Assembly: GCA_903841915.1 (NCBI GenBank)
Contig: CAIMKO010000463.1
Coordinates: 1-15,841, forward strand
Direction: 5' to 3'
DNA: 15,841 bases
From: an uncultured Chitinophagaceae bacterium
GTDB lineage: Bacteria > Bacteroidota > Bacteroidia > Chitinophagales > Chitinophagaceae
Shown here: positions 5,367 through 13,004 of the stretch, piece after piece
How positions within the stretch are numbered: position 1 is the first letter of the stretch
How the letters are laid out: the number at the start of each line of letters is the position of its first letter
Position numbers and translations under genes: made by a program
Notes under the pieces: model-generated
Told to the model about the DNA's origin: nothing
What the model saw: the letters and a program-made list of their open reading frames with translations, nothing else
Databases searched by the model: none

Positions 5367-6884
5367 ATGAGTAAAAAACCAAGGGTACGTTTTGCCCCAT
5401 CACCAACAGGTGGTTTGCATTTGGGCGGAGTGAGAACTGTTTTGTTCAATTATTTATTTGCCAAACATTTTGGAGGAGATTTTATTGTACGTATTGAAGA
5501 CACCGATCAAACCAGATTTGTAGAGGGTGCCGAAGACTATATTTTTGAAACATTGGCATGGTGCGGATTAGAACCTGATGAAAGTCCGAAGCATGGCGGC
5601 CCTTTTGCTCCTTACCGCCAAAGTGAACGCAAAGCCATTTATAGGGAATATGCCGAAAAATTAGTGGCTCAGGGATACGCTTATTATGCCTTTGATACTG
5701 CAGAAGAACTGGACGCAAAAAGAAAAGAAGTTCCCAATTTTCAATACAATCAGATCTCAAGGGCTGCTCTAAAAAATTCATTGACTTTGCTTGAAGCTGA
5801 AGTAAAATCTTTGCTGGATGCAGGAACAAAGCATGTCATCAGAATTAAAATGCCTGCTAATGAAGAAGTGAAATTTACGGATATGATCCGGGGTGAAGTG
5901 AGTTTTAATTCAGATCAGGTAGATGATAAAGTTTTATTGAAAGCAGATGGTATGCCTACTTATCATCTGGCTGTTGTAGTGGATGATCATTTAATGCAGA
6001 TCACCCATGCATTCCGCGGCGAAGAATGGTTGCCAAGTGCACCCGTTCACATATTATTATGGCAATACCTGTTTGGATTGGAAAATATGCCGGAATGGGC
6101 ACACTTACCATTGATATTAAAACCCGATGGCAATGGAAAATTAAGTAAGCGCGATGGTGACAGGCTCGGCTTTCCCGTATTTGCGATGGATTGGACCGAT
6201 CCAAAGACCGGTGAAAAAACAACAGGATTTAAAGAACATGGATTCTTGCCCGAAGCATTTGTGAACATGCTGGCCATGTTGGGCTGGAATGACGGAACAG
6301 ATAATGAGATCTTTTCTTTAGCTGAATTAGTAGAAAAATTTTCAATGGAACGTGTTCATAAAAGCGGAGCAAAGTTTGATTACGAAAAAGCGAAATGGTA
6401 CAATAGTGAATGGATAAAGAAGTTGCCGGTTTCAAGTTACAGGTTACAGGTTACAGGCATGTTAGCTGCGAGTGGAATCAATATAGATGATAATAAAAAA
6501 CTGGAAACAGTATTAGAATTGATCAAAGATCGTTGCACATTGCTGACCGATTTTGTACAACAATCATCCTTCTTTTTTAAAGCCCCTGAAACGATCGATA
6601 TTGCTGCCATTCAACCCAAATGGAATGAGCAGAAGAATATGTTCTTTCTGGAATTGATACGTGCGTTTGAATTGATGCAATCCTGGGATCATGAAGCATT
6701 GGAAAATGAATTGAAAGAACTGGCAGCTGCCAATCAACTCAAACCCGGTGAATTAATGTTGCCGCTACGCATTATGCTGGTAGGGGGAAAATTTGGTCCA
6801 CATGTTTTCAATATTGCCGAAATACTGGGCAGGGAAGAAACCATCAAACGTATCCAACATACACTACAGTTATTGACTAAGTAA
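5367..6884 (+). CDS. gltX: Glutamyl-tRNA synthetase
   Basis: This 505-aa class I aminoacyl-tRNA synthetase charges tRNA-Glu with glutamate. The HIGH-type signature is PSPTGGLHLGG (H18, G20) and the KMSKS-type signature is KLSKR (258-262). The GEEWLPSAPVH region and the C-terminal helical anticodon-binding domain are present. I chose the ATG at 5367 because MSKKPRVRFAPSPTGGLHLG is the normal family N-terminus and a -7 element lies just before it; the frame is open further upstream but without a plausible N-terminus. Residues about 355-363 (VSSYRLQVT) are encoded by a four-unit 7-nt repeat array (6429-6456) at the start of the C-terminal domain, unlike the family there. A strong terminator follows the stop, so the gene is a single transcription unit. 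Confidence 0.97.
   Translation: MSKKPRVRFAPSPTGGLHLGGVRTVLFNYLFAKHFGGDFIVRIEDTDQTRFVEGAEDYIFETLAWCGLEPDESPKHGGPFAPYRQSERKAIYREYAEKLVAQGYAYYAFDTAEELDAKRKEVPNFQYNQISRAALKNSLTLLEAEVKSLLDAGTKHVIRIKMPANEEVKFTDMIRGEVSFNSDQVDDKVLLKADGMPTYHLAVVVDDHLMQITHAFRGEEWLPSAPVHILLWQYLFGLENMPEWAHLPLILKPDGNGKLSKRDGDRLGFPVFAMDWTDPKTGEKTTGFKEHGFLPEAFVNMLAMLGWNDGTDNEIFSLAELVEKFSMERVHKSGAKFDYEKAKWYNSEWIKKLPVSSYRLQVTGMLAASGINIDDNKKLETVLELIKDRCTLLTDFVQQSSFFFKAPETIDIAAIQPKWNEQKNMFFLELIRAFELMQSWDHEALENELKELAAANQLKPGELMLPLRIMLVGGKFGPHVFNIAEILGREETIKRIQHTLQLLTK
6429..6456 (+). repeat. Tandem 7-nt repeat array inside gltX
   Basis: One GTTTCAA unit (6429-6435) is followed by three perfect GTTACAG units (6436-6456). The 28-nt array is translated within gltX as VSSYRLQVT and contains no stop in that frame. 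Unit length is the same as in the deacetylase gene and the 10267-10330 element, but the unit sequence differs. Confidence 0.8.
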
Positions 6885-6906
6885 TTTATATTCACATTAA
6901 CCGTTT

Positions 6907-6943
6907 AAATAAACCGCAGCATAATACTGCGGTTTATTTTTTA
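6907..6943 (+). terminator. Rho-independent terminator of gltX
   Basis: A perfect 13-bp stem (6907-6919 with 6927-6939, core ACCGCAG/CTGCGGT), with a 7-nt loop, runs into a T-rich tract. It starts 22 nt after the gltX stop codon and separates it from the glycosyltransferase gene. Confidence 0.9.
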
Positions 6944-6965
6944 TTTTACAGCAAACAATTCAGGA

Positions 6966-8516
6966 ATGAAGCAAGAAAAATCAACAGTGATCATTGCGGT
7001 ATTCGCTATCATTAAGTTTCTTATTCCATTTCTATTTATCAATGCTGCATTCGAATTGCATCGCGATGAATATTTGTATTTAGCCGATGCCGATCATCTT
7101 GCATGGGGTTATATAGAAATGCCGCCAATGCTGGCGGTAATGGGTGCCATCAGCAAATTATTCGGCAGCTCGTTATATGCGGTCTATTTCTGGGGTTCCT
7201 TATTCGGTTCACTTAAAATCATCCTGATCGGGAAAATTGTTCTGGAACTCAAGGGCAATGTTTATGCACTCTTTATCGCATGCCTTGCTTTTCTAGTTTC
7301 CGGTTATTTGAGAATGAATATTCTGTTTCAGCCTAACTTTCTGGACGGGTTTTTCTGGACTTGGTCCGTTTACCTCATCATCAAACTGATCAACAGCAAC
7401 GATAAAAAATTCTTTTATTATTTAGGCATTTGTTTTGGCTTGGGAATGCTGGCAAAATATACCATGGCATTCTTTATACTCGCATTTTTTATAAGTGTTA
7501 TCCTTACCGGCAACAGAAAATGGCTCCTGAATAAACATTTCTATTTTGCAATGCTGATAGGCTTATTGATCTTTTCACCTAACCTTTATTGGCAATACGA
7601 TCATCATTTTCCCGTATTGCATCACATGGAATTATTACGTAATCAGCAATTGCAGTATACAAGTCGTGCTGAGTTTTTAGTGAACCAGATCATCATGTTC
7701 TTCCCCTGCTTTTTTATCTGGATGATGGGGTTGTGGTTTTTATTGATGAGAAAAGAAGGAAAGAAATACAGCGCTATCGCCATTATTTATTTTGTAGTGA
7801 TCTTCTTATTGCTTTGGTTCAAAGGCAAACCCTATTATGCGGCAAGCATCTATCCTTCCCTGTTAGCGATCGGAAGTGTTTATATTGAATCGATCCTTCA
7901 ATCGAATAAAATAAAAATAATGCATTGGGCCATTCCTGTTTATATGTTACTCGCAACAATTCTTGTATTTCCGGTTGCGGTACCATTTTTATCTCCTTTG
8001 CAATTAGATCAGTTTTATCAATCAGTTCATGCAGAAAGAATGGGTGTGCTGAATTGGGAAGAGAAAAAGAATAATCCATTGCCACAGGATTTTGCAGATA
8101 TGTTGGGATGGAAAGAAATGGCAGAGAAGACCGCAAAAGTTTATCATCAATTACCGGATAGTGTTAAACAAAAAACAATGGTCTATGGTGATAATTACGG
8201 CGATGCTGCTGCATTGGCTTTTTACAGAAAGAAATATGGTCTCCCGGAAATATATTCCGATGATGCCAGTTTTGCATTCTGGTTACCGCAGAAATTCGAT
8301 GTGACTTATTTTCTTTTTGCTGCATGGCATATGCCCGAAGCGAGCGATAGCTTTTTTTATCATTTCAAAACCGTAGAGATCAAAGATTCTGTCACTCAAA
8401 AATATTCCCGCGAATACGGTGCCAAGATCGTGTTATACAGTTTCCCTGATTCCACTGCAAAAGCGCTTGCTGAAAGAAATATCAAAGAACTGAGAGCAAA
8501 ATATAATCTGCATTAG
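6966..8516 (+). CDS. Membrane glycosyltransferase, GT39/ArnT-like (PMT_2 family)
   Basis: This 516-aa polytopic inner-membrane protein probably transfers a sugar from a polyprenyl-phosphate donor to lipid or protein on the periplasmic side. The N-terminus has a first helix (about 8-27) followed by FELHRDEYLYLADADHLAWGYIEMPPM. The acidic D34/E35 pair in the first outer loop is the hallmark of the PMT/ArnT fold and its presumed catalytic site. Roughly nine or more further hydrophobic segments extend to about residue 350, followed by a soluble C-terminal domain (about 360-516). The gene starts at 6966, just after the gltX terminator, and ends 33 nt before the B12-binding gene. Acceptor and sugar are not evident. 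The neighbouring deacetylase is a possible cell-envelope partner, but is not in the same transcript. Confidence 0.85.
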   Translation: MKQEKSTVIIAVFAIIKFLIPFLFINAAFELHRDEYLYLADADHLAWGYIEMPPMLAVMGAISKLFGSSLYAVYFWGSLFGSLKIILIGKIVLELKGNVYALFIACLAFLVSGYLRMNILFQPNFLDGFFWTWSVYLIIKLINSNDKKFFYYLGICFGLGMLAKYTMAFFILAFFISVILTGNRKWLLNKHFYFAMLIGLLIFSPNLYWQYDHHFPVLHHMELLRNQQLQYTSRAEFLVNQIIMFFPCFFIWMMGLWFLLMRKEGKKYSAIAIIYFVVIFLLLWFKGKPYYAASIYPSLLAIGSVYIESILQSNKIKIMHWAIPVYMLLATILVFPVAVPFLSPLQLDQFYQSVHAERMGVLNWEEKKNNPLPQDFADMLGWKEMAEKTAKVYHQLPDSVKQKTMVYGDNYGDAAALAFYRKKYGLPEIYSDDASFAFWLPQKFDVTYFLFAAWHMPEASDSFFYHFKTVEIKDSVTQKYSREYGAKIVLYSFPDSTAKALAERNIKELRAKYNLH

Positions 8517-8549
8517 ATTCTCGAGTAATTTTATGCAAAGATTATTGCT

Positions 8550-8963
8550 ATGTCAAAAGACCGCCCTATCAGAGTATTGGTTGCCAAAGTTGGACTGGAT
8601 GGACATGACCGTGGTGCCAAAGTTATCGCCACTGCACTTCGTGATGCAGGAATGGAAGTGATTTATACAGGACTCCGTCAAACTCCCGAAATGGTCGTAA
8701 ATGCCGCGCTGCAGGAAGATGTGGATGCCATCGGTATCAGTATCCTAAGCGGTGCACACAATACTGTTTTTCCGAAAGTCATTCATTTGATGAAAGAAAA
8801 AGGAATGGATGATGTGCTGCTGACCGGCGGTGGTATCATTCCGGATGAAGACATCGATCAACTCTATCATTTGGGCGTGGGAAAATTATTTCATCCGGGC
8901 ACAAATACTTCCGAGATCGCTGATTACATCAAAGTGTGGGTGAAAGAACACAGGAATTTTTAA
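8550..8963 (+). CDS. Standalone cobalamin-binding subunit of methylmalonyl-CoA mutase type
   Basis: This 137-aa protein consists only of the B12-binding Rossmann-like domain found at the C-terminus of methylmalonyl-CoA mutases. The signature DxHxxG is present as GLDGHDRGAK (D17, H19, G22; H19 would be the lower cobalt ligand). SILSGAH (about 64-70) and LLTGGGIIPDEDI (about 90-102) match the other cofactor-loop motifs. Such small subunits (MeaC/McmA2/IcmB-like) pair with a separate catalytic chain to interconvert branched and linear acyl-CoAs. The catalytic subunit is not in this window. The enoyl-CoA hydratase downstream, separated only by the GxxExxY cassette, fits an acyl-CoA context. The gene may be cotranscribed with the upstream glycosyltransferase (33-nt gap). 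Confidence 0.9.
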   Translation: MSKDRPIRVLVAKVGLDGHDRGAKVIATALRDAGMEVIYTGLRQTPEMVVNAALQEDVDAIGISILSGAHNTVFPKVIHLMKEKGMDDVLLTGGGIIPDEDIDQLYHLGVGKLFHPGTNTSEIADYIKVWVKEHRNF

Positions 8964-8964
8964 G

Positions 8965-9006
8965 AATAGAACACGGATAACACCGATAATACTGATGAGT
9001 ACAGAT
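8965..9006 (+). repeat. Left inverted repeat of the GxxExxY cassette
   Basis: This 42-nt repeat is made of four degenerate units of about 9 nt: AACACGGAT, AACACCGAT, AATACTGAT and GAGTACAGAT. Its reverse-complement partner at 9383-9423 matches at 35 of 42 aligned positions. The ATG of the enclosed gene (8995) lies inside this repeat, at the third/fourth unit junction. Confidence 0.8.
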
Positions 9007-9390
9007 CTATTACATAAAGAATTAAGTGATCTGATCATTAACGCATTTTATACTGTTTATAATGCTCTTGGATATGGTTTTTTAGAAAAAGTATATCAAA
9101 ATGCTCTATTCACGGAACTCAATAATAAAGGTTTGTATTGCGAAAAACAAAAACCTATACAAGTCTATTACGATCAAAAAATAGTTGGTGAATATTTCGC
9201 AGATATAATCGTAGAAGATTCAATTATTCTTGAATTAAAAGCTGCAGAAAGTTTGATGGATGAGCATGAAGTCCAACTTGTCAATTATTTAAAAGCAACT
9301 GAAATTGAAGTTGGACTATTATTAAACTTTGGAAAGAAGCCATCATTTAAAAGAAAAATATTTACAAACAATTTTAAGACAAATCTGTAA
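8995..9390 (+). CDS. GxxExxY family protein (PD-(D/E)XK nuclease-like)
   Basis: This 131-aa protein carries the defining GxxExxY motif as GFLEKVY (residues 28-34) and a PD-(D/E)XK-like core: ADIIVEDSIILELKA (D at about 70, E-x-K at about 80-82), followed by HEVQLVNYLKAT. The family is widespread in Bacteroidota and other bacteria, often in many copies per genome, and resembles small nucleases; its biological function is not established as far as I know. The start codon and the last codon plus stop (CTG TAA) lie within the flanking inverted repeats. No promoter is obvious, so transcription probably comes from the upstream gene. It lies between the B12-binding subunit and the enoyl-CoA hydratase, with which it has no evident metabolic link, consistent with insertion. 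Confidence 0.92.
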   Translation: MSTDLLHKELSDLIINAFYTVYNALGYGFLEKVYQNALFTELNNKGLYCEKQKPIQVYYDQKIVGEYFADIIVEDSIILELKAAESLMDEHEVQLVNYLKATEIEVGLLLNFGKKPSFKRKIFTNNFKTNL

Positions 9391-9423
9391 AATCAGTTTC
9401 ATCTGTGTTATCTGTGTTCTATT
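9383..9423 (-). repeat. Right inverted repeat of the GxxExxY cassette
   Basis: Read on the minus strand, this 41-nt repeat contains AACACAGAT twice, then GAAACTGAT and TTTACAGAT, after the flank AATAG. It is the inverted partner of 8965-9006. Its inner end supplies the last codon and the TAA stop of the GxxExxY gene. Confidence 0.8.
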
Positions 9424-9450
9424 AAAACTCAACGCTTTAATACTTAACCT

Positions 9451-10227
9451 ATGTATTCAACAATACTGACTTCCCTCGAGAATAATATTCTAACCATTAC
9501 CATCAATCGGCCTGATAAACTAAATGCGCTAAACCAACAAGTGATGAGTGATCTGAATGCAGTGATGGATGAAGTATATCATAATCCTGAAATAAGATCT
9601 GCGATCATTACCGGTGCCGGGCCAAAAAGTTTTGTGGCGGGTGCAGATATCAGTGAGTTTATCGGTTCTTCTGTTGAAGAAGGAAAAGCCTTGGCTAAAC
9701 GCGGGCAGGATATCTTCTTTAAGATTGAGAACAGTGCCAAGCCTGTTGTTGCTTGCGTGAATGGTTTTGCACTGGGCGGCGGTTGTGAGTTGGCCATGAG
9801 TTGTCATTTCAGGATCGCCAGTGAGAATGCGAAGTTTGGTCAGCCCGAAGTAAACCTTGGTTTGATCCCCGGCTATGGTGGCACACAACGTTTAACACAA
9901 CTCATCGGAAAAGGAAGGGCTTTGGAATTATTGATGAGCGCCAATATGATCGATGCGGCAACAGCATTACAATATGGTCTGGTCAATTATGTTCTAGCAC
10001 AGGAAGAATTATTACAAAAAGCAAAAGACATTCTAAGCACCATCAATAGTAAAGCGCCCATTGCTGTCGCAGCCTGCATCACTGCCGCGAATGCCGTTTT
10101 TGATGAAAGCAAAAATGGTTATGCGACTGAAGTAGATGCTTTTGGAAAATGTTTTGGAACAGATGACATGAAAGAAGGCACGACTGCATTCTTGGAGAAA
10201 AGAAAGGCGGTATTCACAGGGAAATAA
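9451..10227 (+). CDS. Enoyl-CoA hydratase/isomerase family protein (crotonase)
   Basis: This 258-aa crotonase-fold protein of normal length hydrates 2-enoyl-CoA in fatty-acid or short-chain acyl-CoA metabolism. The oxyanion-hole segments FVAGADI (61-67) and GFALGGGCELAMSCHFRIA (105-123) are present. Both catalytic glutamates of true hydratases are there, E113 and E133 (QPEVNLGLIPGYGGTQRL), which argues for hydratase rather than a side-reaction paralogue. The nearest family forms are short-chain enoyl-CoA hydratases (crotonase). It follows the GxxExxY cassette and probably once followed the B12-binding subunit gene more closely. A 7-nt repeat element lies downstream, between it and the convergent fucosidase gene. 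The start ATG gives the expected short N-terminal strand MYSTILTSLENNILTITINR. Confidence 0.93.
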   Translation: MYSTILTSLENNILTITINRPDKLNALNQQVMSDLNAVMDEVYHNPEIRSAIITGAGPKSFVAGADISEFIGSSVEEGKALAKRGQDIFFKIENSAKPVVACVNGFALGGGCELAMSCHFRIASENAKFGQPEVNLGLIPGYGGTQRLTQLIGKGRALELLMSANMIDAATALQYGLVNYVLAQEELLQKAKDILSTINSKAPIAVAACITAANAVFDESKNGYATEVDAFGKCFGTDDMKEGTTAFLEKRKAVFTGK

Positions 10228-10266
10228 TATTTTATCCGCCGATTGTGTCGCACATTTGTAGTAACT

Positions 10267-10330
10267 GAGCTTCGAGCAGCGAGCCATGAGCTTTGAGCAA
10301 ATGCTCACAGCTAAAAGCTCATAGCTTTCT
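10267..10330. repeat. Inverted 7-nt repeat element between convergent genes
   Basis: Five units in register (GAGCTTC, GAGCAGC, GAGCCAT, GAGCTTT, GAGCAAA; 10267-10301) are followed by four units of the opposite sense (GCTCACA, GCTAAAA, GCTCATA, GCTTTCT; 10303-10330). The centre TGAGCAAATGCTCA (10294-10307) forms a stem that extends through a mismatch to AGCT on both sides. It lies between the stop codons of two convergent genes and could act as a weak bidirectional terminator. Confidence 0.7.
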
Positions 10331-10357
10331 TATGTTGAAGTATGCCCTAATAAAATT

Positions 10358-11740
10358 TTATTCTTTCTCTATCAACTTTTCATCCATCAGATAACCCGTG
10401 ATCTCTCCAAACTCCGGTTTTGATTTTGCATGGGTGATCACAAAAGACAGTTCGGTTACTTCTACCGTTGGAAAACTGATGATACGTTTTCTGCCCACAG
10501 TAGTGATGCTGATCTTTTTGATCTCAGTACCATGACTGCTTAACCGGATCTCCATTTGTTTAATGAGTTGTCCGTTTTGGATCGGCTCCTTCAGTACCAA
10601 ACAATTTATTTTAACAGGGTCCTTTAAGATCATTTCTTTGATGAGCTCGATTTTGCCATCCATGGATTTATGCGGCTTATTGATCTGCATTGCATTTTTT
10701 AAAAGATCATTTTTGAAGTTATCTTCTCTTAACCTTTTAAATCCTGCTAAGGATGCTGCATCTTTCTCGTGGATCAATCCTCTTCTGTCGGGTGGCACAT
10801 TCAATAACAAATTGGCGCCACGGCCAACAGTTTTTAGATAGAGATCAAATAATTGTTCGGGTGATTTTACTTTCTCGTCTTCATTAGCATGATAGAACCA
10901 ACCCGGCCTGATACTTACATCGCATTCTGCAGGGATCCAGTTTTTCCCATTCATATTACCACTGTTTAAAGTATCGGTCGCCGGTGCCCCATACCCTCTT
11001 AAAAAGCCAGCTGTATCCAATAAATTCCAGTTTGTTTTTCCGGCAAACCCATTTTCATTTCCTACCCAACGAATATCAGGACCAATATCACTGAAAATAA
11101 CTGTGTTTGGCGATAATTCACGAACCGTTCTTTCAAAACGATGCCAGTCATACACTTGTTTTTTTCCATTAGGGCCTTCGCCATTTGCACCATCCCACCA
11201 GAGTTCTGTGATAGGTCCGTAATTAGAGAATAATTCTTTCATCATACCTACAAACACATCATTGTATTCGGCAGTCCCGTATTTAGGATGATTGCGGTCC
11301 CATGGAGAAATATACACGCCAAACTTTAATCCGTATTCCTTACAGGCTGCAGCTAATTCTTTCAACACATCACCCTTTCCAGCTTTCCACTTGCTTTCTC
11401 GAACTGTATGTGTGGAGAATTTGCTGGGCCATAAACAAAAACCATCATGGTGTTTTGCCGTGATGATGATTCCTTTCGCACCTGCGTCCTTTGCAATACG
11501 GCACCATTGCCTGCAATCTAATGCTGTTGGGTTGAAGGCATCTTCCGGTTCATTGCCCAAGCCCCATTCTTTGTCGGTAAAAGTATTGGGGCCAAAATGC
11601 GTAAATAAATAGAATTCCATTTCATGCCATTGAAGCTGAGACTGTGTTGGCAAAGGCGAATTATTCTTTGCTCTTTGTGCTGATAGCTGCAGCAAAAGAA
11701 TGAAGCACGAAAAGAATAAAAAGACGGAATATTTTTTCAT
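10358..11740 (-). CDS. Secreted alpha-L-fucosidase (GH29)
   Basis: This 460-aa glycoside hydrolase family 29 enzyme releases alpha-linked L-fucose from glycans. A signal peptide (MKKYSVFLFFSCFILLLQLSAQ, cleavage near residue 22) predicts export; no lipoprotein cysteine is at the usual place. The catalytic barrel shows FTHFGPNTF (H49), IIITAKHHDGFCLWPS (H98/H99), YISPWDRN and ELWWDGANGEG, in which D183 is the expected nucleophile. ECDVSIRPGWFYH (about 273-285) is characteristic of the GH29 subfamily with broader alpha-1,3/1,4 fucosidase activity. The C-terminal part (about 365-460) is beta-rich and looks like an accessory domain. The gene starts 4 nt after the stop of the phosphatase-superfamily gene, so they form an operon. 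Confidence 0.93.
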   Translation of the reverse strand: MKKYSVFLFFSCFILLLQLSAQRAKNNSPLPTQSQLQWHEMEFYLFTHFGPNTFTDKEWGLGNEPEDAFNPTALDCRQWCRIAKDAGAKGIIITAKHHDGFCLWPSKFSTHTVRESKWKAGKGDVLKELAAACKEYGLKFGVYISPWDRNHPKYGTAEYNDVFVGMMKELFSNYGPITELWWDGANGEGPNGKKQVYDWHRFERTVRELSPNTVIFSDIGPDIRWVGNENGFAGKTNWNLLDTAGFLRGYGAPATDTLNSGNMNGKNWIPAECDVSIRPGWFYHANEDEKVKSPEQLFDLYLKTVGRGANLLLNVPPDRRGLIHEKDAASLAGFKRLREDNFKNDLLKNAMQINKPHKSMDGKIELIKEMILKDPVKINCLVLKEPIQNGQLIKQMEIRLSSHGTEIKKISITTVGRKRIISFPTVEVTELSFVITHAKSKPEFGEITGYLMDEKLIEKE

Positions 11741-11744
11741 TGTA

Positions 11745-12830
11745 TTATTTGATAACTGATTTTATTTGTTCAGTTACAGGATGTTCGGCTGTAAAAGTAT
11801 ATCCCATGATCTTCGCAATGGTTTGTGCAAACTGCTTTTGATATAACTGTACATTGTCCGTCATTTCGCCTGATGGCACTACGTTTGGACCCATTACCGC
11901 AAACCATATTTGTGAAGAGCCATCCACATCCCTGCCGTGGCTGGTCCATTTTTCTTTGATGCTGTCACCACGGCCATGATCGCATGTGATCAGCAGGGTC
12001 GTTTTGTTTTTATACTGGGGAACTGATTGAACATAATCCCATATTTCTTTTACCCATGCATCAAACTGATGTGCCGCATCTGCATAAAATTTATAATCTC
12101 GCTGATGTGCCCATTCATCCGTTTCGCCATAGGAAATATATAATACCCTGGGTCTTTTTGTCTTCAAATATTCCATCGCAGCGTAGTGCGTGAAAACATC
12201 CAGACATTCTTCCGCATTAAAAGGACGATAAGAATCTCTCAGCATCGCATTGATCAATTTTTCATTTGCGGTGGGTGCATTACCGCCGCATGCATCATAA
12301 GCAGTTACAACGGAGATCTTACTTCTGGTATCGTTTATGATCCTATGGAAAGCATCCCATGCACCAAATGCAGCTACTTTATTTTTCAGTTTTTCCTGCC
12401 GATTAAAAAATTCAAGTACCGTAGTATTGGGATTGTGTTTGTATACATTAGCATTGATCGCCGTATCAACGTATCCGCATAGTATCTCACTGTAACCAGG
12501 ATAGGAGAACCAGTAAGGGTTCGACACATCCACCTTATTTCCTAATCCGCGGTTACCATAGATCTGACCATTCGAGGCAATGGTATTCCAGAAAAATGGC
12601 AATAACTTTTTCCTTCTTTCTTTCAGATTATCACTCCAGTATTTCTTAAAGAGATACTCACTGTCGCTTTGATTGAACCTTTTGTCTTTCGCAATAACCG
12701 GATCGATCCCGGTAAATACTTCCTGCCATCTAAACCCATCTGTTGTAATAATGATCACATTTTCAGTCTGATCCTGAGCTTGTAAAGTTGCAGTAATAAA
12801 AAGAAAGAATAGAAAAAAAATACTTTTCAT
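11745..12830 (-). CDS. Secreted alkaline-phosphatase-superfamily hydrolase (phosphodiesterase/sulfatase-like)
   Basis: I chose the ATG at 12830 (361 aa) because it begins a clear signal peptide, MKSIFFLFFLFITATLQAQ; the open frame extends further upstream but with no secretion signal there. The metal-binding pattern of the superfamily is present: D31 (IIITTDGFRW), probable nucleophile S114 (YPGYSEILCG), D238 and H242 (SYGETDEWAHQ), D284/H285 (LITCDHGRGD) and H298 (TSHGRD). It is therefore a two-metal hydrolase of phosphate or sulfate esters, closest in pattern to type I phosphodiesterase/nucleotide pyrophosphatase-like proteins. The substrate is not evident. It is the first gene of a two-gene unit with the fucosidase, suggesting joint processing of extracellular decorated glycans (inference), and is divergent from the fumarase gene across a 174-nt gap. 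Confidence 0.85.
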   Translation of the reverse strand: MKSIFFLFFLFITATLQAQDQTENVIIITTDGFRWQEVFTGIDPVIAKDKRFNQSDSEYLFKKYWSDNLKERRKKLLPFFWNTIASNGQIYGNRGLGNKVDVSNPYWFSYPGYSEILCGYVDTAINANVYKHNPNTTVLEFFNRQEKLKNKVAAFGAWDAFHRIINDTRSKISVVTAYDACGGNAPTANEKLINAMLRDSYRPFNAEECLDVFTHYAAMEYLKTKRPRVLYISYGETDEWAHQRDYKFYADAAHQFDAWVKEIWDYVQSVPQYKNKTTLLITCDHGRGDSIKEKWTSHGRDVDGSSQIWFAVMGPNVVPSGEMTDNVQLYQKQFAQTIAKIMGYTFTAEHPVTEQIKSVIK

Positions 12831-13004
12831 GAAATGGTTTATTGTGCAGTTATTTAAAAGTCTAAAATAGTTCTTATTCGCACAATGTTGCCTGAAGACT
12901 CCTTTTCTTACGTTAAAATCATACAAAATATGGTCAATGGCCGGCAGTTCGTAACTTAGCGTCCCTGAAACAGTAAATCATCTCTCATCCTAAATATTTT
13001 TATA

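Larger units (their letters stand above)
8965..9423. mobile_element. Putative GxxExxY gene cassette bounded by inverted repeats
   Basis: A 459-nt unit consists of a left repeat (8965-9006), a single small gene and a right repeat (9383-9423) in inverted orientation. The repeats cover the start and stop codons of the gene, so the unit contains essentially nothing but one ORF and its ends. It separates two acyl-CoA genes that would otherwise be about 30 nt apart. There is no transposase, so any mobility would depend on outside factors. Mobility is inferred from the structure, not shown. Confidence 0.5.

Noticed and set aside
6001..6435. Several minus-strand open frames within gltX, and similar frames within fumarase, tatD and the hydratase
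   Set aside because: They lie wholly inside well-recognised genes on the other strand and have no family-like features.
8965..9423. CRISPR or insertion-sequence interpretation of the repeats around the GxxExxY gene
   Set aside because: Repeats are inverted rather than direct with spacers, the units are degenerate 9-mers, and the enclosed protein is not a transposase.
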